NCBI RefSeq assembly: GCF_904846225.1
Contig: NZ_CAJGZJ010000002.1
Location: 62,001-126,000, forward strand
Length of the DNA: 64,000 bases
Direction: 5' to 3'
Source: Psychrobacter immobilis
Lineage (GTDB): Bacteria > Pseudomonadota > Gammaproteobacteria > Pseudomonadales > Moraxellaceae
Made by a program: the position numbers and the translations under genes. Each line of letters starts with the position of its first letter. Position 1 is the first letter of the stretch. Below are positions 30,960 to 40,494 of this stretch, in pieces. Under the pieces are notes generated by a model, which had not been told where the DNA came from, did no database searches, and saw only the letters and a list, made by a program, of their open reading frames with translations.

Positions 30960-31097
30960 TATAGTCGGTCCCAAATAAAATAAGAATAAAAACGATAATG
31001 CGCTACTGGAATAATTTTTTCTTGCTTGCTGTGCCTGCGCAGACAGAGGCTGCAAAAAATTTATCCCAGTAGCACTGTATCTATTTTATAGTAGATA
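30960..31097 (-). repeat. Intergenic MITE-like repeat, copy B
   Basis: Reverse orientation relative to copy A. The left end is TATAGTCGGTCC and the right end is TTTTATAGTAGAT. The nested repeat is GCGCTACTGGAATAA against TTTATCCCAGTAGC. The core GCTTGCTGTGCCTGCGCAGA reads as the complement of copy A's core. It lies between ligA and zipA and, with the zipA terminator, accounts for most of the 358 bp gap. Confidence 0.8.
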
Positions 31098-31123
31098 ACC
31101 TGCAAAATTTTAGAAAAAGAACA

Positions 31124-31163
31124 ATAAAAAAGGCAAATAACGTCAATCGCTATTTGCCTTTTA
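31124..31163 (-). terminator. Terminator of zipA
   Basis: On the minus strand AAAAGGCAAATA and TATTTGCCTTTTTTATT form a 12-bp stem with a T-tract, about 75 bp past the zipA stop. Confidence 0.85.
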
Positions 31164-31200
31164 GAATACAGTTACTATTAATTAGCTTTTATTAACCAGT

Positions 31201-31242
31201 CTTCAGCTTCTAACCTTCAGCTTTTAACCTTCAGCCTTTAAC
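31201..31242. repeat. Three 14-bp tandem repeats at the zipA stop codon
   Basis: CTTCAGCTTCTAAC, CTTCAGCTTTTAAC and CTTCAGCCTTTAAC follow one another. The last unit contains the zipA stop codon (TAA at 31238-31240 on the minus strand). Slippage here would change only the 3' untranslated part. Confidence 0.7.
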
Positions 31243-32275
31243 TTTCATAGTCGCGAACTTGGTTACGCAGTTGTTGCTTGTATTCTGGGGTGATTGGTTC
31301 ATTTTCTTCATCCAGCATAATGGCGTCCAAATCGCTTGCCATCATATAGGCAATGCTCATCATACTATCGAAACTGCGTACGGCTTGTGGATGCGGCAAC
31401 GATAAAAACACCACCACGCCGTTGTACGTATTGGTCGCCACGCTATGCGGATCAAAAGGCGCGATACCGCTATCGGTAATACCCATCATGCTAAACCACA
31501 ACATACCTGTGCCGTCTTTTTGCTCATAGCGATGGAACATATTCATCGCGCCATAGCGCAGACCGTACTTATCAATCAATGCCAATAAATCACGACCACG
31601 GATAATAGACACGGGACGATCACGATATTGGTGTGGCAAGATGGTGATATTGATATTGTCTTTGGCATTGATTAATGGGCCGTTTTGGGCTTCATCAACA
31701 GGCTCTGATAAATGCTGATCGAGAATCGGACTGTTATTGTCAAAACTTGGCTCTTCGGCGGTGTCAATCGATGGCATCAGACTGTCTGTAGCCGACATCA
31801 AGCTTGAAAACGCATCAGGCTCTTGTTCGGCATGCATCTGCTCAGTAGATTGTACAAACTCAGCATTTTCGCTACGCTGCTGCTCATCCTGCCAGCGCGC
31901 ATAATCTGTATCATCGATTACGCTACTTTCATGCAGATTGCTATCATCGCTTATATCACTGCGTCCAGCCGTCAACTGTGCATCAGCATGTGGCTGGGTC
32001 ATAGTTGATTGCGTCAAAGGCGCTTCTTCAACGACAGCATTTAGATAACTGCGGTCAGGGCCGATGCTGGTCTCGCCAGCAACCGTATCATCAAAGTCTG
32101 GCTGATCGACGATATTGCGCTCATGACGCGGTATGATAGGAATACCATTTTTATCATAATTGACCGCAGCAGCTTCAGCATTTTTGCGGCGCTTAAAGCT
32201 ACGAATGACCATAAACAGCCCTGCAAGCACGATAAATGCGGCAACGGCAATCAATATAAACTGAATAGCGGTCAT
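31238..32275 (-). CDS. zipA: Cell division protein ZipA
   Basis: ZipA anchors FtsZ to the inner membrane in the division ring. The layout fits: an N-terminal membrane anchor (IQFILIAVAAFIVLAGLFMVI), a basic stretch (RSFKRRKN), a long acidic Ser/Asp-rich linker of about 170 residues, and a C-terminal FtsZ-binding domain (NITILPHQYRDRPVSIIRG to the end). The 345 residues are within the family range. It lies between smc and ligA on the same strand, the standard order in Pseudomonas and Acinetobacter relatives. Confidence 0.93.
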   Translation of the reverse strand: MTAIQFILIAVAAFIVLAGLFMVIRSFKRRKNAEAAAVNYDKNGIPIIPRHERNIVDQPDFDDTVAGETSIGPDRSYLNAVVEEAPLTQSTMTQPHADAQLTAGRSDISDDSNLHESSVIDDTDYARWQDEQQRSENAEFVQSTEQMHAEQEPDAFSSLMSATDSLMPSIDTAEEPSFDNNSPILDQHLSEPVDEAQNGPLINAKDNINITILPHQYRDRPVSIIRGRDLLALIDKYGLRYGAMNMFHRYEQKDGTGMLWFSMMGITDSGIAPFDPHSVATNTYNGVVVFLSLPHPQAVRSFDSMMSIAYMMASDLDAIMLDEENEPITPEYKQQLRNQVRDYES

Positions 32276-32497
32276 AAGAAATACATCCTAATATATGACA
32301 AAAGGGAATACATAAGAGAGGGGAAATGGCAATAGTCTAGCATGGCTAATTAACATCGTCACCATATAGTCATCGTTTATCGTCAGCCCGACACACTTGC
32401 GTTACGTTACAAACTCAATCCTAACTATACCACCAGAAACGGCTGCCAGTTATCACTTATTTTTGCTATTCAGCAATGCTTTTAATTAACAATGCTC

Positions 32498-35400
32498 TTA
32501 ACTAGAAATGTAACGTGCAGCCTCATCGAGCGAGACGCTGACCAAAGTAGAAATCCCAGCACTTGGCATCGTCACGCCTTTGAGCTCGCCAGCAATCTGC
32601 ATCGTCAGCTTATTATGACTGATAAAGACAAACTGCAAATCCTCCGCCAATTCATGAATCAAACTGGTAAAACGGGCGACGTTGGCATCATCAAGTGGCG
32701 CATCGACTTCATCCAGTACACAGAATGGCGCGGGATGTTGCTTAAATATGGCAAAAATCAAGCTCAGCGCGGTAAGGGTTTTTTCACCGCCCGACAGCAC
32801 AGCCAATCGGCTATTACGCTTGCCCTTTGGTTGTGCCATCAAAGTCAGCCCTGCGCGCCATTGCTCAGACTTGTACTTATCAGCGGGTATATTGGCTGGC
32901 ATATCGTCCGTGTTTAAAGTCAAACTGGCTTGCCCGCCACCAAAGACTTTGGCAAACAAATTGGCAAGCTCGTTATTGACGGCCTCTAGCGTCTGCATAA
33001 ACAGCGTCTTGGTCGTCTCATCAATCGAAGCAATCGCTTCTGTCAACGTATCCATACTGGCCGCAATGTCTGCTGTCTGTTTTGCCAATGGCTCTAAGCG
33101 TTCATTAACTTCCGCCAATTCTGCCACTGCCGCTAGATTGACCGCACCAATTTTGCCCAATTGCTGCTCAAGGCTTTTATACTCTTTCTCAAGCTCAGCG
33201 ATTTTGTCAGGACGTACACGGCGATCATGGGCGATAAAATCCGCCAACAGGTTTGAGACACTCATGGTTTGCTGCGGGTGCGGCGACAGGTTCGATGCCG
33301 CTTTATATTGATGACTGACACGATAATATGCGTCTAAGGCATCTTGTGTATGACTGCTGGCATCGTCCAACCTTGCAGCGCTTAGTGCCAGCTCAGTGCC
33401 GTGATTAGCCAGCTGATTTTGCTGAATTTGCAGGCTATTTTGTAGCGCCTCTAATTCTGTTTGCTGATGAGCATAATCTTGCTTAAGCGCGTTCAAGGCC
33501 ATCTCGCGCTTCGTTAATACTACTTGCTGTGCATCACGTGCACTTTGAACTGTTTGCAATGCTGCTTGCAACGCTGGCAGTTTATTTTGCTGCTGCTCAT
33601 GGCTGGCTTTTAGATGTTGCTCGTTTTGTAGCGACTTGTCATGCTGCTGGGTCGCACGCGCAAGACTACTGGCGCTATGCTCTAAACGTATCTCGCTTTG
33701 CTGAATACTCAGCTGCAATGCTTGCCAAGCGTCATCGTCTGCTTGACGCGCGCGGTTCAGCTCATTGCGCTCCGCTTGCAATTGCTGGCTCGTCGCTCGT
33801 GCATCCGCTATCTTGGGGGTCAATGCTGCTATTTCACTGTGAATATGCTGCTGCTCATGATTCAGCGTTTGCTGCTCTTGCGCCAATTCTTGCTGCTCTT
33901 GCTCAAGTGCCGCTTTATCAGCATTTAGGCGTTGGCTATCGGCTTGCAAGCGCTCAAAACTTGCACGCTGCGTGGTTAGCTGCTGCTGACATTGATGTTT
34001 GTCACGGGTTAACTGCTCGATTTGCGCACGCGTCTCTTCTACATTAACCGTCAGGGCATCAGCGTCACGCTGGTTATTAGCGATGGCTTTTTCCTGATCT
34101 TGTATGGTGGTTTCAAGTGCTTCAAGCAGTGCTTCTAGCGCTTGTAAACGGGTGCGCTGCTGCAAACGCTGCGTTAAGAATTGACTATTACTATCATTCT
34201 GCGTGCCAGCAAATTTGCTTACGTTAATCGTCCCTTGCCGACTGATAAGCCAACCATCTGTGCTGAGCAAAATGGCGGAAGCTGGCAGAGCTTTTAAGAT
34301 ATCAGTCAGCGCCTCAAGCGTTTGTTGATTGCTTATTTCAGTCGATGCGATATATAAATAGCAGTGCTGCCACAGCGTTAAGTTCGGTGCCGTAATCAGC
34401 TGTGATAATGGCAATACCTTATCAACCAGTTTGTCTGGCAAATTATCAATAAATGGCGCTGCATTCGCGTCGTTTTGCTCGGCAGATAACCACAAGCTAT
34501 GCCCTGTCTCTACGGCTGACTTGTTTTTTATACTGGAATTTTGGTTTTGTAGCGTTTGATAAGTCAGTAAATCGGTTATGCCATGCTCAAGTGCTTGCCA
34601 TAAGCTGGCTGATTTTTGAGAATTGCCATTATCATTATCAATGCTTGGGTAGATGGCTGATTCGGTTTGGTTTGAGTGCTTAGTTTGATTGGCTTGATCG
34701 GTAATCAGCACATGGCTGTCTAACCATAGCGCCAATACACTATCGAGCAACGAGGCGTACTCTTGCCCCTTTGCGCTCAGCTCAATCTGCTCACGCAAGG
34801 TTACAATAGCCAAGTCGTGACTGTTATTGACAGCGTTCGTGTCTGAACCCGTTTGCTCATTACGAGGCTGTTGAGATTTTGGCGTCGGTTTAGGATGCAG
34901 TATCTGATGTAGGGTATCGTACTCGCCTGCCAGTAATGCATGACGCTTTTCATGCTCGCTCAACTCGCGCTGCTGCGTCATCAGGCTTTGTTGTAACTTG
35001 TGAGCTTGCGGCTGTAACTCGGACAGGCGCTCATCGACGCTGTCTTGTTGCCGTTCAATCTGCTGCAACTGTTTGCTTAGCTCAGCAACTTGCGTCTCTA
35101 GCGTTTGGTGTAAGTCTTGAACATTTGGATTTTCTAGTGCATCACTATTGTTAGAAGGCGATATATTAGCAGAGGACATGTTAGATGGCGGCGTGTTAGA
35201 AGGCAACAGTGACCGCTGTAATTGCTGCCATAGATTCTGCCAGTTCTGCTGGCGGCGTTGCCATTTATCATCACTTTGCTGGTAGCGTTTTTGCGACTGA
35301 GTATTCATCGCTTGCTGTTGCTCAAGTGTGCGGGCATTATCTTGCAAGCGTGACAGCTGGTTTTGTGCTTCATGCCATGCACGTTGCAGGGGCTGCTCGC

Positions 35401-36514
35401 TACGTTTATGCGACTCGCGTTTGCTGGTCAATTCACTCAGCTGTGGACGCAATGCTGCTAGTATATTTTGCTGCTCAGCTTGCTCTGCCGTTAACTGGTT
35501 AATCTCACCAGCGGCTTGCTCGCGCTGCTGATCTAGGCTGGCCAGTTGCTGCTCGATAGTGGCCAGCTGTGATTTTGCCTCGCCCAGTTGATGCTCCGCT
35601 TGTTGATGGTTTAGCTGCTGCTGGTAATGTACGCTTTGGGCATCGTCTTTTAGCCATTGCTCTTGATTGATATGATCGGACAGCTTATCTTGCTTGGCTT
35701 TTATATTCTCATAGCTGGCTTGTAGGGTTTTAACCGCAGTAGCGCTACGCTCGTGCGCTATTTTTTGCTGCTGCTGAGTATGTTTGGCGTGATATAACTG
35801 TTGAATGGCGAGCTGCTGCTTAATATCAGCCAGCGTCAATGCCAGCGCTTCGTAACGCTGGGCACTGGCTGCTTGCTTAGACAAGGTCTTATGTTGGCGT
35901 ACCAGCTCGCTTTGCATATCATGCAGACGGGCTAAGTTTTCTTGGGTTTTCTCTAGCTTTTTTTGCGTTTCTTCGCGGCGTGCTTGATAGCGTGAGACGC
36001 CTGCCGCCTCTTCGATAAATTCGCGCAATTGCATGGGGCTGGATTCGACAATACGCCCAATCATGCCTTGTTCAATAACCGCATAACTGCGCGCGCCAAG
36101 TCCCGTACCCAAGAACACATCGACCACATCACGGCGACGACAGCGCGTGCCATTGATAAAATAATCCGAGCGTCCCTCTTTATTTATTTGACGACGGACG
36201 GACAGCTCTTGATAGAGATTGAATTCATGGCGAATACCCGTCTGCTCATCTTGCGTATGCTCAAAGGTCAGCTCGACACTGGCGACACTTTTGGCCGCTT
36301 TGTCTTGCGTACCCGCAAAGATGACATCGCTCATCGCCCCGCCACGCAGCTGCTTGGCAGAGGTTTCACCCAGCACCCAGCGAATAGCGTCAATGACGTT
36401 GGATTTGCCACAGCCATTCGGCCCGACAATGGCGGTGATACCATGACGGAAGGTAAAAGTCGTTGGATTGGCAAAGGATTTGAAGCCTGCCAGTTTTAGG
36501 GATTTTAAACGCAT
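32498..36514 (-). CDS. smc: Chromosome partition protein Smc
   Basis: Smc is the ATPase of the condensin-like complex (with ScpA/ScpB) that organises and segregates the chromosome. Walker A GPNGCGKSN is at residues 31-39. The C-terminal head has signature LSGGEKTLTALSLIFAIF and Walker B VLDEVDAPLDDANV. Between them lie two long coiled coils, very rich in Gln/Leu/Glu, and a hinge. At 1338 residues it is longer than the usual 1150-1200; a low-complexity Ser/Asn/Pro stretch (about residues 440-465) and a long polar segment around the hinge account for the excess. Plus-strand open frames across the Gln-rich coils are shadows. Confidence 0.97.
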   Translation of the reverse strand: MRLKSLKLAGFKSFANPTTFTFRHGITAIVGPNGCGKSNVIDAIRWVLGETSAKQLRGGAMSDVIFAGTQDKAAKSVASVELTFEHTQDEQTGIRHEFNLYQELSVRRQINKEGRSDYFINGTRCRRRDVVDVFLGTGLGARSYAVIEQGMIGRIVESSPMQLREFIEEAAGVSRYQARREETQKKLEKTQENLARLHDMQSELVRQHKTLSKQAASAQRYEALALTLADIKQQLAIQQLYHAKHTQQQQKIAHERSATAVKTLQASYENIKAKQDKLSDHINQEQWLKDDAQSVHYQQQLNHQQAEHQLGEAKSQLATIEQQLASLDQQREQAAGEINQLTAEQAEQQNILAALRPQLSELTSKRESHKRSEQPLQRAWHEAQNQLSRLQDNARTLEQQQAMNTQSQKRYQQSDDKWQRRQQNWQNLWQQLQRSLLPSNTPPSNMSSANISPSNNSDALENPNVQDLHQTLETQVAELSKQLQQIERQQDSVDERLSELQPQAHKLQQSLMTQQRELSEHEKRHALLAGEYDTLHQILHPKPTPKSQQPRNEQTGSDTNAVNNSHDLAIVTLREQIELSAKGQEYASLLDSVLALWLDSHVLITDQANQTKHSNQTESAIYPSIDNDNGNSQKSASLWQALEHGITDLLTYQTLQNQNSSIKNKSAVETGHSLWLSAEQNDANAAPFIDNLPDKLVDKVLPLSQLITAPNLTLWQHCYLYIASTEISNQQTLEALTDILKALPASAILLSTDGWLISRQGTINVSKFAGTQNDSNSQFLTQRLQQRTRLQALEALLEALETTIQDQEKAIANNQRDADALTVNVEETRAQIEQLTRDKHQCQQQLTTQRASFERLQADSQRLNADKAALEQEQQELAQEQQTLNHEQQHIHSEIAALTPKIADARATSQQLQAERNELNRARQADDDAWQALQLSIQQSEIRLEHSASSLARATQQHDKSLQNEQHLKASHEQQQNKLPALQAALQTVQSARDAQQVVLTKREMALNALKQDYAHQQTELEALQNSLQIQQNQLANHGTELALSAARLDDASSHTQDALDAYYRVSHQYKAASNLSPHPQQTMSVSNLLADFIAHDRRVRPDKIAELEKEYKSLEQQLGKIGAVNLAAVAELAEVNERLEPLAKQTADIAASMDTLTEAIASIDETTKTLFMQTLEAVNNELANLFAKVFGGGQASLTLNTDDMPANIPADKYKSEQWRAGLTLMAQPKGKRNSRLAVLSGGEKTLTALSLIFAIFKQHPAPFCVLDEVDAPLDDANVARFTSLIHELAEDLQFVFISHNKLTMQIAGELKGVTMPSAGISTLVSVSLDEAARYISS

Positions 36515-36760
36515 GAAGGATCAATAAACTTAGCAAAAACAGGCGGCTATTCTACCTGAAATTATGATGGATTTTTAGGGTTTGTGAGGTTTCATCGAGT
36601 TTTCAACAATTGCATATTAGAGAGCTTAAATGTTTATTAAAGCTTGTCCCGTCTATATTAAGTAGATTTAACTGAAACAGCTTCTCTCATATTACTTTCA
36701 AGGTAGACATATTTGTTATCATTCGCTTTTCAGCAAAAATCTCTTTAACTGTATATGTTA

Positions 36761-36801
36761 GGTATGTCTTCAATCTAAGCAATAATATCTAAATGGGCTA
36801 A
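36761..36801 (+). mobile_element. Solitary element end (GGTATGTCTTC...) at the GNAT stop codon
   Basis: GGTATGTCTTCAATCTAAGC and ATAATATCTAAATGGGCTAA resemble the right end of the 169-bp element at 21488-21656 (read inward) and the end at 61369-61411. No partner end is seen nearby. It covers the stop codon of the GNAT gene (36798-36800). Confidence 0.6.
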
Positions 36802-37217
36802 TATTTTTCAAATACATGCTGAACTTTAGCGCTATTAAAACCAATGGACTTATAAAAATTATGCGCATCAATGCGAGTCTCGTTACAACGAACTCGAACC
36901 TTTCCTTTATAATTTTCTAAACTGTTTTCAACCAGATGGCGACCAATACCTTGACCTCGAAATTCAGGATGAACCAGCAAACCGCCAATTTCATAAAAAT
37001 CAGCAGATGCTAACCTACGAGCATAGAAAACATGTAACCAACCAACAATTCGACCGTCAATTTCAGAAACATATACCTCGTCTTCATCAGATTTCATAAT
37101 ATTGAGCAGTTTTTCAGTCGCTTGAGTTTGAGAAGTCTCCGCATAACCTAGATACTGCGATAGATCATGAATTGCATCAGCGTCCGCTTCGACTGCCAGC
37201 CTAACAACTATTTGCAT
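36798..37217 (-). CDS. GNAT family acetyltransferase
   Basis: A 139-residue protein with the GNAT fold. An N-terminal strand (VVRLAVEADADAIHDLSQYL) and the acetyl-CoA-binding motif A (VHPEFRGQGIGRHLVENSL, with the QGIG pyrophosphate loop) are clear, followed by VRCNETRIDAHNFYKSIGF. The substrate is unknown. An AAGGA box supports the ATG at 37217. The reading frame ends FEKY at a TAG inside a mobile-element end, so the native C-terminus may have been altered, though the fold looks complete. Confidence 0.9.
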   Translation of the reverse strand: MQIVVRLAVEADADAIHDLSQYLGYAETSQTQATEKLLNIMKSDEDEVYVSEIDGRIVGWLHVFYARRLASADFYEIGGLLVHPEFRGQGIGRHLVENSLENYKGKVRVRCNETRIDAHNFYKSIGFNSAKVQHVFEKY

Positions 37218-37277
37218 TTTACTTTTCCTTTTATTTTTCGACTATTTTATAATCTTATACTGGCACGCTATCCGCCA

Positions 37278-38351
37278 CTAACGCAGTGCTAACATAACCC
37301 TATCTATCGTTTTTTGGTTGGGGTCAGCCACTTCATTACCTTGCTTGTCTAACCAAAGTTTTCTACCTTTATATTTGGCAAATACCACGCCATTATCAAA
37401 CTCTCCAATGATGTCATATATCGGCGGTACGACGATTGTTCCCGATTTATCAATAAAGCCAAAGTTATCTTTTTTCATCACGATAGCTAGGCCATCAATA
37501 AAGCTCTCTGCTCGTTGATAGGTAGGTTGGATAACCATATTGCCTAAGGTATCAATATAGCCATACTTGTTTTTCTTTTCTACAAAAGCCAGCCCTTCTT
37601 TAAACTCTACTGTCCAATCAAACTGATAAGGGATTTTGACAATGCCCATTTTATTAATATAACCCCATTTATTATTGAGCTTAACAGCCGCCAATCCAGC
37701 GTTGAAGCTATAAGCCTGCTCAAATATAGGCGTGATTATCATTTGACCTTGTTTATCGATGAAGCCCCATTTTCCATTTAATTCAACCCCTGCCAAACCT
37801 TCTGAAAAATTCAATGCGTTGGTATACACCAAAGGTGTAACCAGCTGTCCTGCTAAATCAATAAAACCCCATTTACCTGCAATATCTAATTGTACGGCGG
37901 CTAAATCTTCTTCAAAACCATAAGTCTCTTCGTATTTGAAAGGGATAGTAACTTTTCCCAATGGATCAATAAACCCGCATTTCCCGTCCTTTTCTACAAA
38001 GGCTAAGCCGCAATAAAAATCGTCCGCATCATCATAAATAGTAGGAATGACCAATTTACCCGCTTCATCAATAAAGCCATACTTAACATCATCATAGCTT
38101 TCACTATCTTTCATGACACAGACAATACTGCGACCATTCTGTAGGGGCATGACGTCATGATAAGGCAAGGTAGCAACAGTATGACCATTATTATCAATAA
38201 GGCTTCTCTCGCCCAGATAGTCCATAACTTTCACCGTCTCACTAAACTTTGTAAAGTAAGGTCGTGGTTTTTTGGCTGCTTCAATTCGCGCGCGTTCGGG
38301 ATGTGAAAGTAGCCAAGGAAAAACTGAATATAAGGTATTTTTGAGGCTCAT
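37278..38351 (-). CDS. WG-repeat protein
   Basis: A 357-residue protein built of about nine WG (KWGFIDKQG-type) repeats of roughly 23-30 residues, for example GKWGFIDLAGQLVTPLVY, GKWGFIDKQGQMIITPIF and NKWGYINKMGIVKIPYQF. WG repeats form a beta-rich scaffold probably used for protein interaction; the role is unknown. I placed the start at the ATG at 38351 (AAGGA seven bases upstream) rather than the ATG 13 codons earlier, which has no ribosome binding site. There is no clear signal peptide. It could form a unit with the GNAT gene 60 bp downstream. Confidence 0.88.
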   Translation of the reverse strand: MSLKNTLYSVFPWLLSHPERARIEAAKKPRPYFTKFSETVKVMDYLGERSLIDNNGHTVATLPYHDVMPLQNGRSIVCVMKDSESYDDVKYGFIDEAGKLVIPTIYDDADDFYCGLAFVEKDGKCGFIDPLGKVTIPFKYEETYGFEEDLAAVQLDIAGKWGFIDLAGQLVTPLVYTNALNFSEGLAGVELNGKWGFIDKQGQMIITPIFEQAYSFNAGLAAVKLNNKWGYINKMGIVKIPYQFDWTVEFKEGLAFVEKKNKYGYIDTLGNMVIQPTYQRAESFIDGLAIVMKKDNFGFIDKSGTIVVPPIYDIIGEFDNGVVFAKYKGRKLWLDKQGNEVADPNQKTIDRVMLALR

Positions 38352-38670
38352 AACTGCGTCCTTTCTAAGTATCATTAGCTTGTTATGCATTTATGAACAT
38401 TCTATATGACGAGATAATATGAGTATGAGCACTGCTTGTATTGAACGACCATACCCTAATCCTACTTAAGAGCCACTGCCCACCAGAAAACGCTCATGCA
38501 TCTATTAGTATCCTTTATATCACCAATTTAACCGTTTGTACTACTTAGCTTTTATCATAGCAACTATCATATAAGCATGATGAATTGTATTTGCCAAATG
38601 ATAACCCGACCTTTATGCTGTTTAATTTATATGCGTTATCACTCTTAAATCAATCATATCGACCAAACTT
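38352..38670. other. Divergent intergenic region upstream of birA
   Basis: This 319 bp AT-rich gap must hold the promoters of birA (plus) and of the WG-repeat gene (minus). I find no copy of the intergenic repeats, no strong hairpin and no gene-like frame. Confidence 0.4.
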
Positions 38671-39660
38671 ATGCTATCAGCTACCCACTTATCCGATTCT
38701 AAATCATACCAGCTCGACCATTTACCTGAGCTGAATCATCGCCACCTTGCTAGTAGCAGCTCTACCAATAGTGAGCTCATCGCAGCGTTGCAAGATGGCA
38801 CCTTAAATTGCGCCGAGATGCATTTATTGACCGCAGAGACCCAAAGCTCAGGGCGTGGACAACACGGGCGCTCATGGCAATCGCCGCGTGGCAATGTTTA
38901 TCTGTCGCTATATCACCCAGTGCATATGCCAGTCAGTGGTTTATTGTCACTAATTGTTGGCGTTGAGCTGGCAAAAATGCCGATCGTCCACACATTAAAT
39001 GAGCAACTGCGTGCGCAAGGTTTGACACCAATTGGGGTAAAATGGGCAAATGATTTGGGGTTTTATCAAAGTCAGCATCCACTTGATAGTCAACCGACCT
39101 TGGATATACTTGCCTCAGATAAACCTGAATTAGCCCAACGAACGCTACCCTTTCATAAGCTGGCTGGTATTTTGATAGAGCCAGTGACGAAATCCGGCAA
39201 GTTGGTCGGCATCGTCATAGGCGTGGGTCTCAACGTACAAGCCGCACCCAAACTCACCGCGCAAACCTCTGAAGGGATGAGTTATCAAGCGATTAGCTTG
39301 CAGGATATTTGTGAGAGTATAACGCCAAAAGCATTGGCGATTGAGCTGCCAAGCCTGCGCGTGCTTTATCAACAGATGAGCAAGGCTTTGATGGCAGCTA
39401 TGACGCGCTTTGAGCATCTAGGATTAGAGAAACCTACGGGTCATACCTCTTACTTGGACAGCTTCTTCAAACAGTTTGACTCGATGGATGCGCTAGCGGG
39501 TCTGCGCCTACGTGTCACTCAAGATCACAACAGTGAAGACCAGACCGTCACCGGTCATGCTTGCGGTATTGATACACACGGATGTTTGCAATTACGCCAA
39601 GATAGCGGTAAGATTTCTGCGCTTTTTACGGGACGCATCGACGTTATTCATCAGGTTTAA
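38671..39660 (+). CDS. birA: Biotin-protein ligase lacking the DNA-binding domain
   Basis: BirA attaches biotin to the acceptor lysine of carboxylases. The catalytic domain is clear: SSSTNSELI, the biotinyl-AMP loop SSGRGQHGRSWQSPRGNVYL, IGVKWANDLGF and HKLAGILIEPV. The N-terminal winged helix of E. coli BirA is absent: the catalytic domain starts within the first 30 residues, so this is a group I ligase without a repressor function. Length is still 329 because of insertions, including one at about residues 130-165. It is 83 bp upstream of coaX, and the two are probably cotranscribed, as in Pseudomonas. Confidence 0.94.
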   Translation: MLSATHLSDSKSYQLDHLPELNHRHLASSSSTNSELIAALQDGTLNCAEMHLLTAETQSSGRGQHGRSWQSPRGNVYLSLYHPVHMPVSGLLSLIVGVELAKMPIVHTLNEQLRAQGLTPIGVKWANDLGFYQSQHPLDSQPTLDILASDKPELAQRTLPFHKLAGILIEPVTKSGKLVGIVIGVGLNVQAAPKLTAQTSEGMSYQAISLQDICESITPKALAIELPSLRVLYQQMSKALMAAMTRFEHLGLEKPTGHTSYLDSFFKQFDSMDALAGLRLRVTQDHNSEDQTVTGHACGIDTHGCLQLRQDSGKISALFTGRIDVIHQV

Positions 39661-39743
39661 ACCGCTTACTTAACGAGCACTAAACGTGAGCCAAGCATTA
39701 GCTTAGTCTATTGATAATTGGTTGACTGTATATAAGGATATTT

Positions 39744-40472
39744 ATGCTCTGGCTTGATCTTGGGAACACTCGTCTAAAATACTGGCTGACCGATGACATC
39801 GGGCAGATAGTCGCACATGATGCCAAGCAACATTTGCAAGCGCCTGCCGAATTATTGATGGGTCTGACTGATCGTTTTGAGCGTTATGCGCCTGACTTTA
39901 TTGGTATCTCATCAGTGCTGGGCGAGGATCTGAATATAAAAGTTTCAGACACATTAAGTCGTCTGAATACGCCGTTTGAGTTCGTTCATGTCGATGCGAT
40001 GCACCCGCTTATGAAAAGTCATTATAATGACAAACAGCTCGGCTGTGATCGCTGGCTACAAATGCTAGGGGCCGTTGATAAGAAAAAACGTCAATGCATT
40101 ATTGGCTGCGGTACGGCGGTGACGATTGATTTGATCGATCATGCTGAACATTTAGGCGGTTATATATTTCCCAGTATCTATCTGCAACGTGAGTCGTTGT
40201 TTTCTGGCACCAAGCAAATTACTATCTCCAATGGTATCTTTGATAGCGTTGGTCAAGGGATAACCACACAAGATGCGGTCCATCGCGGGATATTATTGTC
40301 GATTGTTGGCGCGATCAATGAGATTAGCCATCGCCACCCAAACTTTGAATTGATTATGACGGGCGGTGACGCAGCCATTATTGCCCAACACATCAATCGC
40401 CCAGTGCGATTGCGAGATGATTTATTATTAAATGGGCTGGCGCGTTATTTTGATTATCGTAAGCAGTCATGA
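39744..40472 (+). CDS. coaX: Type III pantothenate kinase
   Basis: CoaX phosphorylates pantothenate, the first step of coenzyme A synthesis, in organisms that use this unrelated kinase instead of CoaA. Motifs: N-terminal WLDLGNTRLKYWL (phosphate 1), GCDRWLQMLGAV, IIGCGTAVTIDLID and GGYIFPSIYLQRESLF, and the C-terminal MTGGDA. The 242 residues are normal. AAGGA precedes the ATG. It follows birA on the plus strand and ends at a terminator. Confidence 0.96.
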   Translation: MLWLDLGNTRLKYWLTDDIGQIVAHDAKQHLQAPAELLMGLTDRFERYAPDFIGISSVLGEDLNIKVSDTLSRLNTPFEFVHVDAMHPLMKSHYNDKQLGCDRWLQMLGAVDKKKRQCIIGCGTAVTIDLIDHAEHLGGYIFPSIYLQRESLFSGTKQITISNGIFDSVGQGITTQDAVHRGILLSIVGAINEISHRHPNFELIMTGGDAAIIAQHINRPVRLRDDLLLNGLARYFDYRKQS

Positions 40473-40494
40473 TAAGTCGTCAGTCGTTTTAACT

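Noticed and set aside
33529-34047. Plus-strand frame of 172 codons opposite smc
   Set aside because: It is the antisense of the Gln/Leu-rich coiled coil of Smc; the Ala/His-rich translation is a by-product of that codon use.
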